Shown piece by piece: positions 52,552-60,219 of a DNA stretch of 64,000 nucleotides (its first letter is position 1; each line of letters begins with the position of its first letter). A program made the position numbers and the translations under genes. The notes below the pieces were generated by a model. The model made no database searches. It saw only the letters and a list, made by a program, of their open reading frames with translations, and was not told the DNA's origin. The stretch lies in the NCBI GenBank assembly GCA_029262995.1, contig JAJCYH010000012.1, positions 124,001-188,000 of the forward strand, given 5' to 3'. This DNA comes from Saprospiraceae bacterium (GTDB taxonomy: Bacteria > Bacteroidota > Bacteroidia > Chitinophagales > Saprospiraceae).

Positions 52552-53596
52552 CTTGTATTTGTTGGTTTTTTAACTCGGTTGTTTCAGCAATCAAACTATC
52601 ATATAGTGTCATAAAGTTAAGAGAATCGCAAATTTGTTCTATTGGGATATCTGACTTTTTTTTATTCAAATAACTCCATTCAATCCAAGAGCCATCATAA
52701 TTTTTTACATTAGGAAAACCCAGCAAATGTTTCATTACAAAATAGCTGTGTGAAGACCTTGAACCTGATTGGCAATATAGAATTATATTTTTGTCCGAAT
52801 GTATTCCTTTTTGATGCAGGTTGTAATGCAAATCTTTAATGGACTTTATTCTGTGGTCTCCGGTTAAGTCAACCAGTTCTGACCAATTCAAATGAACAGA
52901 TCCTGGGATTTTGCCTCTATTGAAACTTCCTTTTTTATGCTTGTAAACTTTGTCATTCAGTATAAAGGGCTTTCCTTCAAATTCGTACACCTCCCGGGTA
53001 TCAATCAGCAGATAATCTTCATTATTAAGATTGGAGATAATTTCTTCGAATTTGGCATAACTTGAAAAGTCTTTCCGTGACTCCAATGTATAATTACTTG
53101 CAACGATTTTTCTTGATGGGTCTTGTTCTACTGGCAAGCCAAGTTGCTTCCAATATTTCATTCCACCGTTTAGGACTTTGAAATTGTCAAAACCATATAA
53201 TTCCAACACCCATGCAAATCTTAAGGCATCTACATTTCCTTTTATATCGTAAAGAATCAATTGAGAACTTTCCTCTACGCCCAAATTTTGAAGAAGCGAT
53301 TCTAATTTATTTTCATCAATTATCAATTCAGAGATGGAGTCTATGTTGCTGGTAGTGTATTGAGGCCTCCAAATGTTTATTGCTCCAGGCAAATGGCCTT
53401 TTTGGTAGTCTTCAGATTTGCTGATATGTAAAATGATGAGTTGCTCTTTTTCTGCTTTAAGCAAATGAGTTAATTCTTGGGCACTGATCAGGTGCTCATG
53501 CTGAATATCATCTTTGGAGTCAGACAATTCGTTTTGCGTAGCTTCCGGATTACAAGCTAACAAACAGATAAACAACATGTAGAGGATGATTTTCAA
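52541..53596 (-). CDS. Lipoprotein sulfurtransferase with two rhodanese domains
   Basis: 351 residues. Lipobox FICLLAC near residue 15. First rhodanese domain (about 38-160) is inactive-looking (no Cys loop); the second (about 185-325) has LIDTREVYEFEGK, then the active Cys in YCQSGSRSSHSY. This active-site loop is of the thiosulfate sulfurtransferase/mercaptopyruvate type. It is first in the unit rhodanese, SorA-like, SorB-like. Likely transfers sulfane sulfur from thiosulfate or polysulfides and releases sulfite for the next enzyme (inference). Confidence 0.9.
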   Translation of the reverse strand: MKIILYMLFICLLACNPEATQNELSDSKDDIQHEHLISAQELTHLLKAEKEQLIILHISKSEDYQKGHLPGAINIWRPQYTTSNIDSISELIIDENKLESLLQNLGVEESSQLILYDIKGNVDALRFAWVLELYGFDNFKVLNGGMKYWKQLGLPVEQDPSRKIVASNYTLESRKDFSSYAKFEEIISNLNNEDYLLIDTREVYEFEGKPFILNDKVYKHKKGSFNRGKIPGSVHLNWSELVDLTGDHRIKSIKDLHYNLHQKGIHSDKNIILYCQSGSRSSHSYFVMKHLLGFPNVKNYDGSWIEWSYLNKKKSDIPIEQICDSLNFMTLYDSLIAETTELKNQQIQDGR

Positions 53597-54020
53597 TTTT
53601 TCGGTTATCGGGAGAAAGATAGAAAGCTTTTATTGAAAACAGGAAGGAATGCTACTGAAATTAAAAATTCAATAGATTACTTGTAATACAAAACTTATTA
53701 GAATTATTGTTAGAGTTTGCTATTAGAGAATCCAAATTGCTTTAAAGTTTCTTGGTTATTTCTTGGTTTTATTAACGGTCGAATTACCCATTCAATAATA
53801 GATATATTATATAAAGTTATTTCATTTTTGCTTCTGTTGAATTTTCGAGTTAATCTCAAATACTGATACAGCATAAGTACAACATCAATTCTCAAGTGGC
53901 ATTGCGCACTTTTCAATATTATATTTGATTTAAATGTGCCGACTAAAAAATTAGTAATTAATTTAAACCATTTCTAAAATAAATTACGAAATAATTTACA
54001 GTTTGCATTTCTGGACATTC
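53597..54020. other. 424-bp gap between sulfur operon and copper block
   Basis: AT-rich, no convincing gene. A 68-codon open frame on the minus strand (53710-53916) has a basic, transposase-tail-like composition but no motif I can name and no partner. AAGTG and CACTT (around 53893-53912) form a short inverted repeat. This gap may mark the left edge of the acquired copper block. Confidence 0.35.
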
Positions 54021-54290
54021 TTAACTTTTTTTCCAGTTATAAATTAAGGCAATCATAAATCCTGATATCCATCCTATACCAAATGTCAAAATGATACCAG
54101 CAAGGGATTGTCCGATTGGAACATTAATTTGACTTACTGTTGAAACATCCAATCCGTGAAGGATGCTGTTAAAGAACCAAATAGTTCCATTCTGTCCGAC
54201 AATTAACATTAGGCATATACAAGCAAGATATAATACAGATCCAGTTACTCCAATTGCTAAAGCTAATTTACTTGATTTTATTGTTTTCAT
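54021..54290 (-). CDS. DUF5676-like small membrane protein
   Basis: 89 residues with two membrane segments (about 8-30 and 60-82) and the end FMIALIYNWKKS, characteristic of DUF5676 family proteins often encoded next to copper and mercury resistance genes. Function unknown. On the minus strand like the rest of the block. Confidence 0.72.
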   Translation of the reverse strand: MKTIKSSKLALAIGVTGSVLYLACICLMLIVGQNGTIWFFNSILHGLDVSTVSQINVPIGQSLAGIILTFGIGWISGFMIALIYNWKKS

Positions 54291-54733
54291 AATTTCTCTT
54301 TTATTGTGAAGAGATAGGTTTATCTTTAATAAGCCTTATCTTATAATTCTCTTAATTCCGTAGTCTTTTCATAGGACTTATTTTTGGGATCATGCTCATT
54401 ATGTTTTCAAGCCAAAGATTCTACCCTTAAGGATGAAGATGGTATTCATCAACAGTATTGTGACATAATTATTCATAACGAAACCCGAGCATATCATTGA
54501 ACTTATACATTGTGGATGAAAAATAATTCATTTGTTCAATGATGCACATGGGCGAAGAATTATTGTATCGAAATACTTCTTATTTATTATCTCTTATCCC
54601 TTCAAGTGCCACTTTGTCATTTTTGATAATATCAATAGGACCTTCTTCATCCTGGCGATATGAATTAGGAATAGGACTTCAAATAAGAGAATTATTTATA
54701 TTTCATGATTTAATATTTTGTTCACAAAAAGAA
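54291..54733. other. 443-bp gap without a supported gene
   Basis: AT-rich. A 70-codon plus-strand frame (54539-54751) overlaps the end of the cytochrome gene and has no recognisable content. No consensus promoter for the DUF5676 gene on the minus strand. Confidence 0.4.
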
Positions 54734-55003
54734 TTAATTAGCTGTTTTTAAGAAGTCTGCAATTTTTACAGCCTCTGGTTCTGTTAAGTTTGCTCTTACA
54801 CGCATGTGCATAACGGCTACATCCCACTCCGCATCACTGAAAGATTCGGGTGATGGTGTATTGTGACATCTAAGGCAATTTTCACCCCAAAGTTGTGCAC
54901 CTGTTTTGGCTTCCACTATGGTGCTGGTTGATCTGCAACTACTTATAATTGCAATGAGTGAAAGTAGGGTGAATAAAAAAATGATGATAGGTATCTTTTT
55001 CAT
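54734..55003 (-). CDS. Small cytochrome c lipoprotein
   Basis: 89 residues. Lipobox LIAIISSC near residue 23, heme site ENCLRCH near 43, candidate Met ligand in VAVMHMRVRANL. Close to diheme-class cytochrome domains that bind one heme with a hydrophobic C-terminal helix (EAVKIADFLKT). Follows the porin gene by 27 bp and is last in the unit 56701 to 54734. Confidence 0.85.
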   Translation of the reverse strand: MKKIPIIIFLFTLLSLIAIISSCRSTSTIVEAKTGAQLWGENCLRCHNTPSPESFSDAEWDVAVMHMRVRANLTEPEAVKIADFLKTAN

Positions 55004-55030
55004 TATAATTGATTTTATTTTGTTTAAAAA

Positions 55031-56245
55031 TTAGAATCCGATTGCCCAATGAATTAAGAAGGCATTTCCTTCTGCACCACCATGACCACCTGCTTCTTCT
55101 ATGTTTGAGTTACTAATTTGGTAACTCACTTTAAAGACGGTTCTCCAATCGATCCAGTAGTTTATTCCTAAATCAACTTGACTTTGATCAGTTTCCCATT
55201 CAGCACCTTCTGGTGTTTTTAAAGTAGAATAACGTCCAGCAAATTCCAGTCTTCGGACGAAACTATTTTCTACGAGTGCAGGACGCAAAGAGACTTGAGC
55301 AAACCATGTAGTACTATTGTTATCAAAAGTGATTAATTCTTCTGGATTCTCATGTGAAGGATAGTTAGCATCATCCACATTGACGGCTGAATATTGAGCT
55401 TTTATATCAAGTACACTGCTAATTGAAGATAAAGTTTTGATATATGAAATATCAAAAGCGTAATGCAATGCAGTGACATCTTCTTTGTCTGTATCTTTCG
55501 CTCCCACTTTCCCATACATTCCAGATAGTCCAAATTCAAGACTTGAATCAGAAAATGGGAAAAACCCAAATCTACTACCAAACGTTTTTCCTTTATTATT
55601 ATCTGGAAAAATTGCATGATGAAGAATCCCTGCTTCTTCGGGCTCTTCTTCACCATCATTTAATTGAGATCCATTGACTACATAGATGGAATAGTTGACT
55701 TTTATGTTACCTAGGTACGAACCACCTCTTAGCTCTAATCCGATGTCATTGGAAGGAATAATTCCATCATGCCCAGCTCCTAAAGGTGCTGTTGGAATCT
55801 TGTTAATCCAAGCTGGATGAAGATTTGGAACAAAAATTCCAAATGGCACTAATATTTTACCAGCTCTAAAAGTCAAATTTTTCGATAGAAGATAGGACAT
55901 ATTGGCGTATTCAATCTCAAGCTCAATTTCTCCACCAGATTGTTCTAAAGCCCATTCACTTTCAAATAGCAAGCGGTCAGATTGCTTGTAGATGAATAAG
56001 GGATTAAACGAGCCTCCAACAAAGCTGAACTCTTCATCTGTAATTTGCAAGCCAGAGTGAGCGTATCCTCTCAATAGAAATTTACTTTTCCCTGGTCTAT
56101 ACGTGTCACTTTCATTTTTGAGTAATTCAATCTCTTGTTTCAGTTTTTGAATCTCATCAGTTGATTGTACTTCTTGAGCATTTGCATTTTTATTCATAAA
56201 TGCGAGCATTAACGTCATAAATAAAATCAAATATTGATTTTTCAT
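55031..56245 (-). CDS. OprP/OprO-like outer-membrane porin
   Basis: 404 residues. Signal peptide (about 1-23), short coiled coil (DEIQKLKQEIELLKNE), then a 16- to 18-stranded barrel: YAHSGLQITDEEFSFVGG, FESEWALEQSGGEIELEIEYANMSYL, and the closing FLIHWAIGF with C-terminal Phe. The middle contains Asn/Asp-rich loops. Such porins pass phosphate, arsenate or other anions. Lies between two cytochrome genes and may serve as a channel for a copper or electron-acceptor related function (unclear). Confidence 0.8.
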   Translation of the reverse strand: MKNQYLILFMTLMLAFMNKNANAQEVQSTDEIQKLKQEIELLKNESDTYRPGKSKFLLRGYAHSGLQITDEEFSFVGGSFNPLFIYKQSDRLLFESEWALEQSGGEIELEIEYANMSYLLSKNLTFRAGKILVPFGIFVPNLHPAWINKIPTAPLGAGHDGIIPSNDIGLELRGGSYLGNIKVNYSIYVVNGSQLNDGEEEPEEAGILHHAIFPDNNKGKTFGSRFGFFPFSDSSLEFGLSGMYGKVGAKDTDKEDVTALHYAFDISYIKTLSSISSVLDIKAQYSAVNVDDANYPSHENPEELITFDNNSTTWFAQVSLRPALVENSFVRRLEFAGRYSTLKTPEGAEWETDQSQVDLGINYWIDWRTVFKVSYQISNSNIEEAGGHGGAEGNAFLIHWAIGF

Positions 56246-56272
56246 AATTATTGAGTTTTTTTAAATAATAAG

Positions 56273-56701
56273 TTAATTCAGCGATCTAATAAAATTGACC
56301 AATTGCCATCTCTGTTCTTCAGTTAAAGTTTCTTTATAGGAAGCCATCGGTGCTTTCCCTTCTGTCATTTTCCAAAAGACTGCACCATCGGTTTGATTTT
56401 GAACTATGTCCTTCGTGAAATTAGAAGGACGAGGTTTTATTGCCATTCCAGCGATTCCATCTCCCTTCCCTTTTGTTCCATGACAAATGGCACAGTAGAG
56501 TTTATATAATTCTTTTCCAGCAAGTGTCGCTTTTTCCATTCCTTTATATGGATTTTTCACCTTGTCGGCACTTGCAGGTGCAGTCCAATTCCCATCTTGT
56601 CCCAATAATTGATTTTCTGTAGTCCCGACAATTATCAGAAAAAAGAAAATCAAGAAAGTAGAAATGGTTATTTGTTTAATACAAAGAATATTATCAATCA
56701 T
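56273..56701 (-). CDS. Periplasmic cytochrome c (mono-heme, class I)
   Basis: 142 residues with a signal sequence (about 9-30) and CAICH near residue 70 in YKLYCAICHGTKGKGDGIAG. The Met ligand is in KAPMASYKETLTEEQRW, and the tail LVNFIRSLN is the typical C-terminal helix. First gene of the unit cytochrome, porin, cytochrome; an FNR-like site lies 130 bp upstream. Confidence 0.9.
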   Translation of the reverse strand: MIDNILCIKQITISTFLIFFFLIIVGTTENQLLGQDGNWTAPASADKVKNPYKGMEKATLAGKELYKLYCAICHGTKGKGDGIAGMAIKPRPSNFTKDIVQNQTDGAVFWKMTEGKAPMASYKETLTEEQRWQLVNFIRSLN

Positions 56702-57058
56702 AATTTTATTTTAGTAAAAATTAGTTATATCATTCAAATCAATACAGACTTGTTGATTATCCAATTTGTCTATATCTCAAAAATATAGAATACTCAGATT
56801 TATAATTTTATCTAATGTCATTGCTGGCAATGATCTTAGTCATTTTTGTTCGATTAAAAAAAAACAGAGGCATCACCGTTAAACAGTGATACCTCTGCGT
56901 TTAGAATTCCCTTAATGCTAATATCTGTAATTGGACCTTGACTGTAAATAGTGGAAATACAGTTTAAGGACATAAACTGAAGAAAATAATCTAGCTTAAA
57001 TAAGCTATTAAATTTTTGCCTTTTCTACATTTAACAATGTTAAGTAAGCAAAACGCTT
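56702..57058. promoter_or_regulatory. 357-bp region with terminator and several palindromes
   Basis: No gene. Palindromes read off: AATGA-TCTTAG-TCATT (56829-56844, FNR-like), overlapping the end of TCATTGCTGGCAATGA (56818-56833); CAGTTTAAGGACATAAACTG (56960-56979, 7-bp arms); TAGCTTAAATAAGCTA (56992-57007); TTAACAATGTTAA (57031-57043). The FNR-like site lies upstream of the 56701 cytochrome gene but is single and lacks the -7-like element at the distance seen elsewhere. The strong terminator is listed separately. Confidence 0.5.
56856..56897 (-). terminator. Strong rho-independent terminator, minus strand
   Basis: CAGAGGTATCAC on the minus strand (56897-56886) pairs with GTGATGCCTCTG (56876-56865) with one wobble and a 9-nt loop; a run of nine T follows on the minus strand (56864-56856). 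It ends transcription from the 57463 HMA gene. Confidence 0.85.
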
Positions 57059-57463
57059 TTATTTAGATGGTCGCTCATATTGGCAACAGCCAGGAAGCTC
57101 ATCATAAACCTTTTGGTCGGCACGAAACAAATCAGTATCATGACCAACTTTAGCAACCCTTTTCTTTATATCGTCCATTGTAATAATTTCCTTATCATAC
57201 TTGACGAGCAGTACTTTTGTCTCAACATTCCAATCAGCAGAATGAATTCCTTTCACATTACCAAGTGAACCGTCAATCCTACTTTTACACATGCCACAGT
57301 TGCCATAAACCATAATGAAATCGGTAGCACTATTTACTGGTTCGGATTTCTTGGATTTGGTATTGGTATTATGATCATGACTACCATGATTGTGTTGAGC
57401 TTCCATCTTAAATGAGATCAAGGTTAAAAAGGCAATGCTAAAAATAATTTTAAGATGTTTCAT
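57059..57463 (-). CDS. Exported heavy-metal-associated (HMA) protein
   Basis: 134 residues. Signal peptide ending near MEAQ, a His-rich stretch (HNHGSHDHN), then an HMA domain (about 50-120) whose metal site is GNCGMCKSRID (CxxC), and a conserved tail DELPGCCQYERP with a further Cys pair. Likely a periplasmic Cu(I) or Zn binding chaperone. A paralogue lies just upstream (57540-57995); the two are separated by a terminator. Confidence 0.85.
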   Translation of the reverse strand: MKHLKIIFSIAFLTLISFKMEAQHNHGSHDHNTNTKSKKSEPVNSATDFIMVYGNCGMCKSRIDGSLGNVKGIHSADWNVETKVLLVKYDKEIITMDDIKKRVAKVGHDTDLFRADQKVYDELPGCCQYERPSK

Positions 57464-57487
57464 AATTTAATATTTTTATAGATGAGG

Positions 57488-57516
57488 AAAAAATTGAACA
57501 GCGGACAACCCCGCTG
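57488..57516 (-). terminator. Rho-independent terminator between the two HMA genes
   Basis: On the minus strand CAGCGG (57516-57511) pairs with CCGCTG (57504-57499) across a 6-nt loop, followed by TTCAATTTTTT (57498-57488). Lies 24 bp past the stop of the 57995 gene. Confidence 0.65.
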
Positions 57517-57539
57517 GTCAAAAATCTTGACTATTTTAA

Positions 57540-57995
57540 CTAATCTTTAGGTCGTTCATATTGACAACAACCAGGTAAGCTATTATACACCTCCGCTTTT
57601 GCTCGGTGTGTGTCACTATCGTAGCCAACATCAGCAATTTTTTGTTTGATGGTATCAAGCGTAATTACATCAGGATTAAAAGTAACGGTCATCTCATCAG
57701 TGTCTTTATCCCAATCAGCTTCGCTTACACCTTCTACATCTTTCAGTGAATTTTCAATAGTTTTTTCACACATGCCACAGTTGCCATAAACTGTAAATTT
57801 CTCTGTTTTGTCAGTATTAGAACTGACCGTTGAAACCAAATTAACTTTTGCTTCAACATTTGCACTACTCGTTTCTTCAGGAGCAGATTTCTTGGTGCAG
57901 CCTGTTTTTTCTTTTGAGCTGCAACAACTTTGGGCAGTAGCTGAGATTGTAAAACTCATAACTGCGAATAGGGTTAAAAAAATGTACTTTTTCAT
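57540..57995 (-). CDS. Exported heavy-metal-associated (HMA) protein with extra Cys strip
   Basis: 151 residues. Signal peptide to about residue 21 (SATAQ), then SCCSSKEKTGCTKK, a Cys-rich N-terminus that could itself bind metal, a Ser/Thr linker, and the HMA domain (about 68-138) with GNCGMCEKTIE; the tail is VYNSLPGCCQYERP. Paralogue of the 57463 gene, with which it shares the C-terminal CCQYERP motif. Periplasmic copper chaperone is the best guess. Confidence 0.87.
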   Translation of the reverse strand: MKKYIFLTLFAVMSFTISATAQSCCSSKEKTGCTKKSAPEETSSANVEAKVNLVSTVSSNTDKTEKFTVYGNCGMCEKTIENSLKDVEGVSEADWDKDTDEMTVTFNPDVITLDTIKQKIADVGYDSDTHRAKAEVYNSLPGCCQYERPKD

Positions 57996-58011
57996 GTTTG
58001 ATATTTAATAA

Positions 58012-58134
58012 TTAATTGAATAGAATTGAAATCAATACTCCAGATAAGAGGAGTATAATTAACACTATAATTACAGTGTTATATATTTTACGGCCCTTTG
58101 AAGGACTATCATCTGCTTTACAACAATCTTTCAC
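58012..58134 (-). CDS. 40-residue single-pass membrane peptide with CC motif
   Basis: Starts at GTG 58134 (VKDCCKADDSPSKGRKIYN) and ends at TAA 58012-58014. A polar N-terminus with a Cys pair, then one membrane helix (about residues 20-39, VIIVLIILLLSGVLISILF). An in-frame stop lies 9-11 nt upstream of the GTG, so it is not an extension of the gene before. Small KDCC-type peptides recur in Bacteroidota copper and HMA gene clusters. The Cys pair suggests metal handling at the membrane. Function is inferred. Confidence 0.62.
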   Translation of the reverse strand: MKDCCKADDSPSKGRKIYNTVIIVLIILLLSGVLISILFN

Positions 58135-58168
58135 TTTTATATATTATGAAAAAATTAGTAATTCTGTT

Positions 58169-58732
58169 TTACCTCACTTGAAATGGGAATTCCACTTTAG
58201 TTTTTTCCCAAACCAAAGAAACTATACCACTGGAATCATCATTCTTTTTTACTAGGTATTTTAAATGTTCTTGACTATCTTCCAAGGCACTTGGGAGTAC
58301 TTCAATCCGTAAAACATCTTCTTTTTCATTGTATTTATCTGTTCCATGTACATCCCATCGTGTATTAAAAATGAGTGTCCATTTTTCTTGATTAGGAATG
58401 ATAAAGAAGCCATATTTTCCTGCTGACAAAATCTGACCTTTAATTATCAAATCCATATTGGTTTCTATTGATGTTGCATTATGAGCACCTGCTCTCCACA
58501 ATTTACCAAAGGGAATCAGCTCTCCAAATATGTTTCGCCCTCTAACTCCCGGAGATGAATAATCAATATGCACATGAGCATCACCAATCATTGCCATTGC
58601 TGTTTCGTGTGGACTAAGTGGTTTCTTTTTAGTTTCGTTATTGGGTAATGTATTATCATTCGGTGAACTTGTATTATTTTTGCAACTAGATGTTAATCCG
58701 AAAAGAAGAATAGAAAAAATCAAATATTTCAT
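58169..58732 (-). CDS. DUF2911 lipoprotein
   Basis: 187 residues. Lipobox GLTSSC near residue 17, a Pro/Asn-rich linker (SPNDNTLPNNETKKKP), then the DUF2911 domain with HVHIDYSSPGVRGRNIFGELIPFGKLWRAGAHNATSIET, GKYGFFIIP and a closing VWEKTKVEFPF. Family function unknown; it is frequent in Bacteroidota and here sits between the HMA and DUF2231 genes on the same strand, so a part in metal tolerance is possible. Confidence 0.85.
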   Translation of the reverse strand: MKYLIFSILLFGLTSSCKNNTSSPNDNTLPNNETKKKPLSPHETAMAMIGDAHVHIDYSSPGVRGRNIFGELIPFGKLWRAGAHNATSIETNMDLIIKGQILSAGKYGFFIIPNQEKWTLIFNTRWDVHGTDKYNEKEDVLRIEVLPSALEDSQEHLKYLVKKNDDSSGIVSLVWEKTKVEFPFQVR

Positions 58733-58758
58733 TTTGTATTTATTTAAACTGTTAATTA

Positions 58759-59448
58759 TTAGTGACTGTGATCGTGACCGTCATTTTGTGATTCAATAAA
58801 TTTTCCTTGAACGCCTACTCCATGAATATGAGCAAGTGTAGCGCCATAATGGCCTGCTTGACTGACACTATAAGCGCCTCCTACCAAAAACAACGCAATG
58901 ATAATTTCCAACCAAATTTTTTCCTTAAATAAAAACATGCTAACTGCTTTTAAAAGGAGCCCAATTCCACTTAACCAAATTGTATAATCAGCATATAAGT
59001 CATGTTTCTCAAGAACTAAAGTTGCAGCTTCCGATAAGCCAGTGGTATGTGGATGAACAAAAGTAGATGCAACATAAGCACCTAAAAACCCTCCTGCTAA
59101 TAGGAAAAGAGTTGTCCAATTAAATTGTTTTTTCCATAAAAAAAAGGAAACAATTTGGGCAATGATCGCTAACAACAATAGTACAATTGGAAAATGAACC
59201 ACTAATGGATGAAGATTAGAAAAATCACTCATAGCAGCATCTACTATTTTACTTTCATTTATCATTAAATGATTATCCATTTCATGATGGTCATGAGAAG
59301 TTTCGATTGGTGTTTCTTGCATATTTTCTTGCACAATAGTTGTGGAGTCTTGTACTTTTTTCTTATGGTCTTCATCACTATGGGCAAAGATTAAATTGCC
59401 AAAAAGTAGGAAGATTATCATGGATAAAAAAGAGATTCTGATTTTCAT
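58759..59448 (-). CDS. DUF2231-type membrane protein with His-rich ends
   Basis: 229 residues. Signal peptide ending near FAHS, then a His- and Glu-rich loop (SDEDHKKK, TSHDHHEMDNH), then five or so membrane segments with conserved HPLVVHFPIVLLLLA and a His-rich end (SQAGHYGATLAHIHG, GHDHSH). DUF2231 proteins may bind heme or metal in the membrane. Twenty-seven bp after it comes the DUF2911 gene. The His-rich ends point to metal binding. Confidence 0.8.
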   Translation of the reverse strand: MKIRISFLSMIIFLLFGNLIFAHSDEDHKKKVQDSTTIVQENMQETPIETSHDHHEMDNHLMINESKIVDAAMSDFSNLHPLVVHFPIVLLLLAIIAQIVSFFLWKKQFNWTTLFLLAGGFLGAYVASTFVHPHTTGLSEAATLVLEKHDLYADYTIWLSGIGLLLKAVSMFLFKEKIWLEIIIALFLVGGAYSVSQAGHYGATLAHIHGVGVQGKFIESQNDGHDHSH

Positions 59449-59470
59449 TATTTGAATAATTTAATGTGAA

Positions 59471-60127
59471 TTATTTGCTTGCAATCGTATATCTAAGCGT
59501 TCCTATTTTAGTTTTTGTAATATCTATTTGCTGTACATCTTTAAAGCCTATATCTTTTAAAAATATTGAGAGAAGTCCCTTCCTATTATCGGAAGTTGTT
59601 TCAAATCCATCCAGCATTTGGACTAGATAAAAACCTAAACTTGCAAAATAGTTATGTGGTTTTCCCCAGTCACAAATCAGCAACTTGCCTTCTGGTTTTA
59701 ACACTCTGTAAATTTCCATCATAGCTGTCTTTTTTACCTTGGTTTTTAACTGATGAAATACCAAACAGCTAAACACCTTATCAAAAATATCACTGGGATA
59801 GGGAAAAACCTTACCATCATACAATTCCAATTTTACATTTTTTAAAAAGTTCAACTTTTTAAGTTTTTTCTTGGCGATCGCTTCTACTTTGGGGTCTACA
59901 TCTAATCCGTAGTATGAAGCCTTGAATTCAGCACGAAGTGCATAAATAATATTCTGTCCTGTCCCAAAACCAAATTCCATAATTTGCTCATGTTGCTGTG
60001 GGTCCAAATGGTGAACAAGCTTATCTCTAAACGCTTTTTCAGGCATTGTCCAATCAATTGTTTTGTCATAGAATGAGGTCAATTGGTTGTAAGCTAATGC
60101 TGGTATAAAATCATTTTCCTTGCTCAT
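59471..60127 (-). CDS. Class I SAM-dependent methyltransferase
   Basis: About 218 residues from ATG 60127 (TTG 60133 less likely). Motif I is IMEFGFGTGQNIIYAL, the acidic motif II is YYGLDVD, and motif post I is SCLVFHQLKTK; a UbiE/arsenite-methyltransferase-like appearance with FYDKTIDWTMPE at the N-terminus. Substrate unknown. Often found beside copper and HMA clusters in this phylum. Confidence 0.8.
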   Translation of the reverse strand: MSKENDFIPALAYNQLTSFYDKTIDWTMPEKAFRDKLVHHLDPQQHEQIMEFGFGTGQNIIYALRAEFKASYYGLDVDPKVEAIAKKKLKKLNFLKNVKLELYDGKVFPYPSDIFDKVFSCLVFHQLKTKVKKTAMMEIYRVLKPEGKLLICDWGKPHNYFASLGFYLVQMLDGFETTSDNRKGLLSIFLKDIGFKDVQQIDITKTKIGTLRYTIASK

Positions 60128-60219
60128 TTTCAAATCATTTTTTTAATAATTCCTATTGCTTCATCATTTTGAATACTTGACTTGGTGGCAACAATATTCA
60201 ACAGCTGGAATGCAGATAA

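Noticed and set aside
53710-53916. 68-codon minus-strand frame in the gap before the copper block
   Set aside because: No recognisable motif, basic and AT-driven composition, no promoter. Could be a decayed transposase end, but I see nothing to prove it.
54539-54751. 70-codon plus-strand frame
   Set aside because: Overlaps the 3' end of the cytochrome gene at 54734, no domain and no ribosome or promoter signal.
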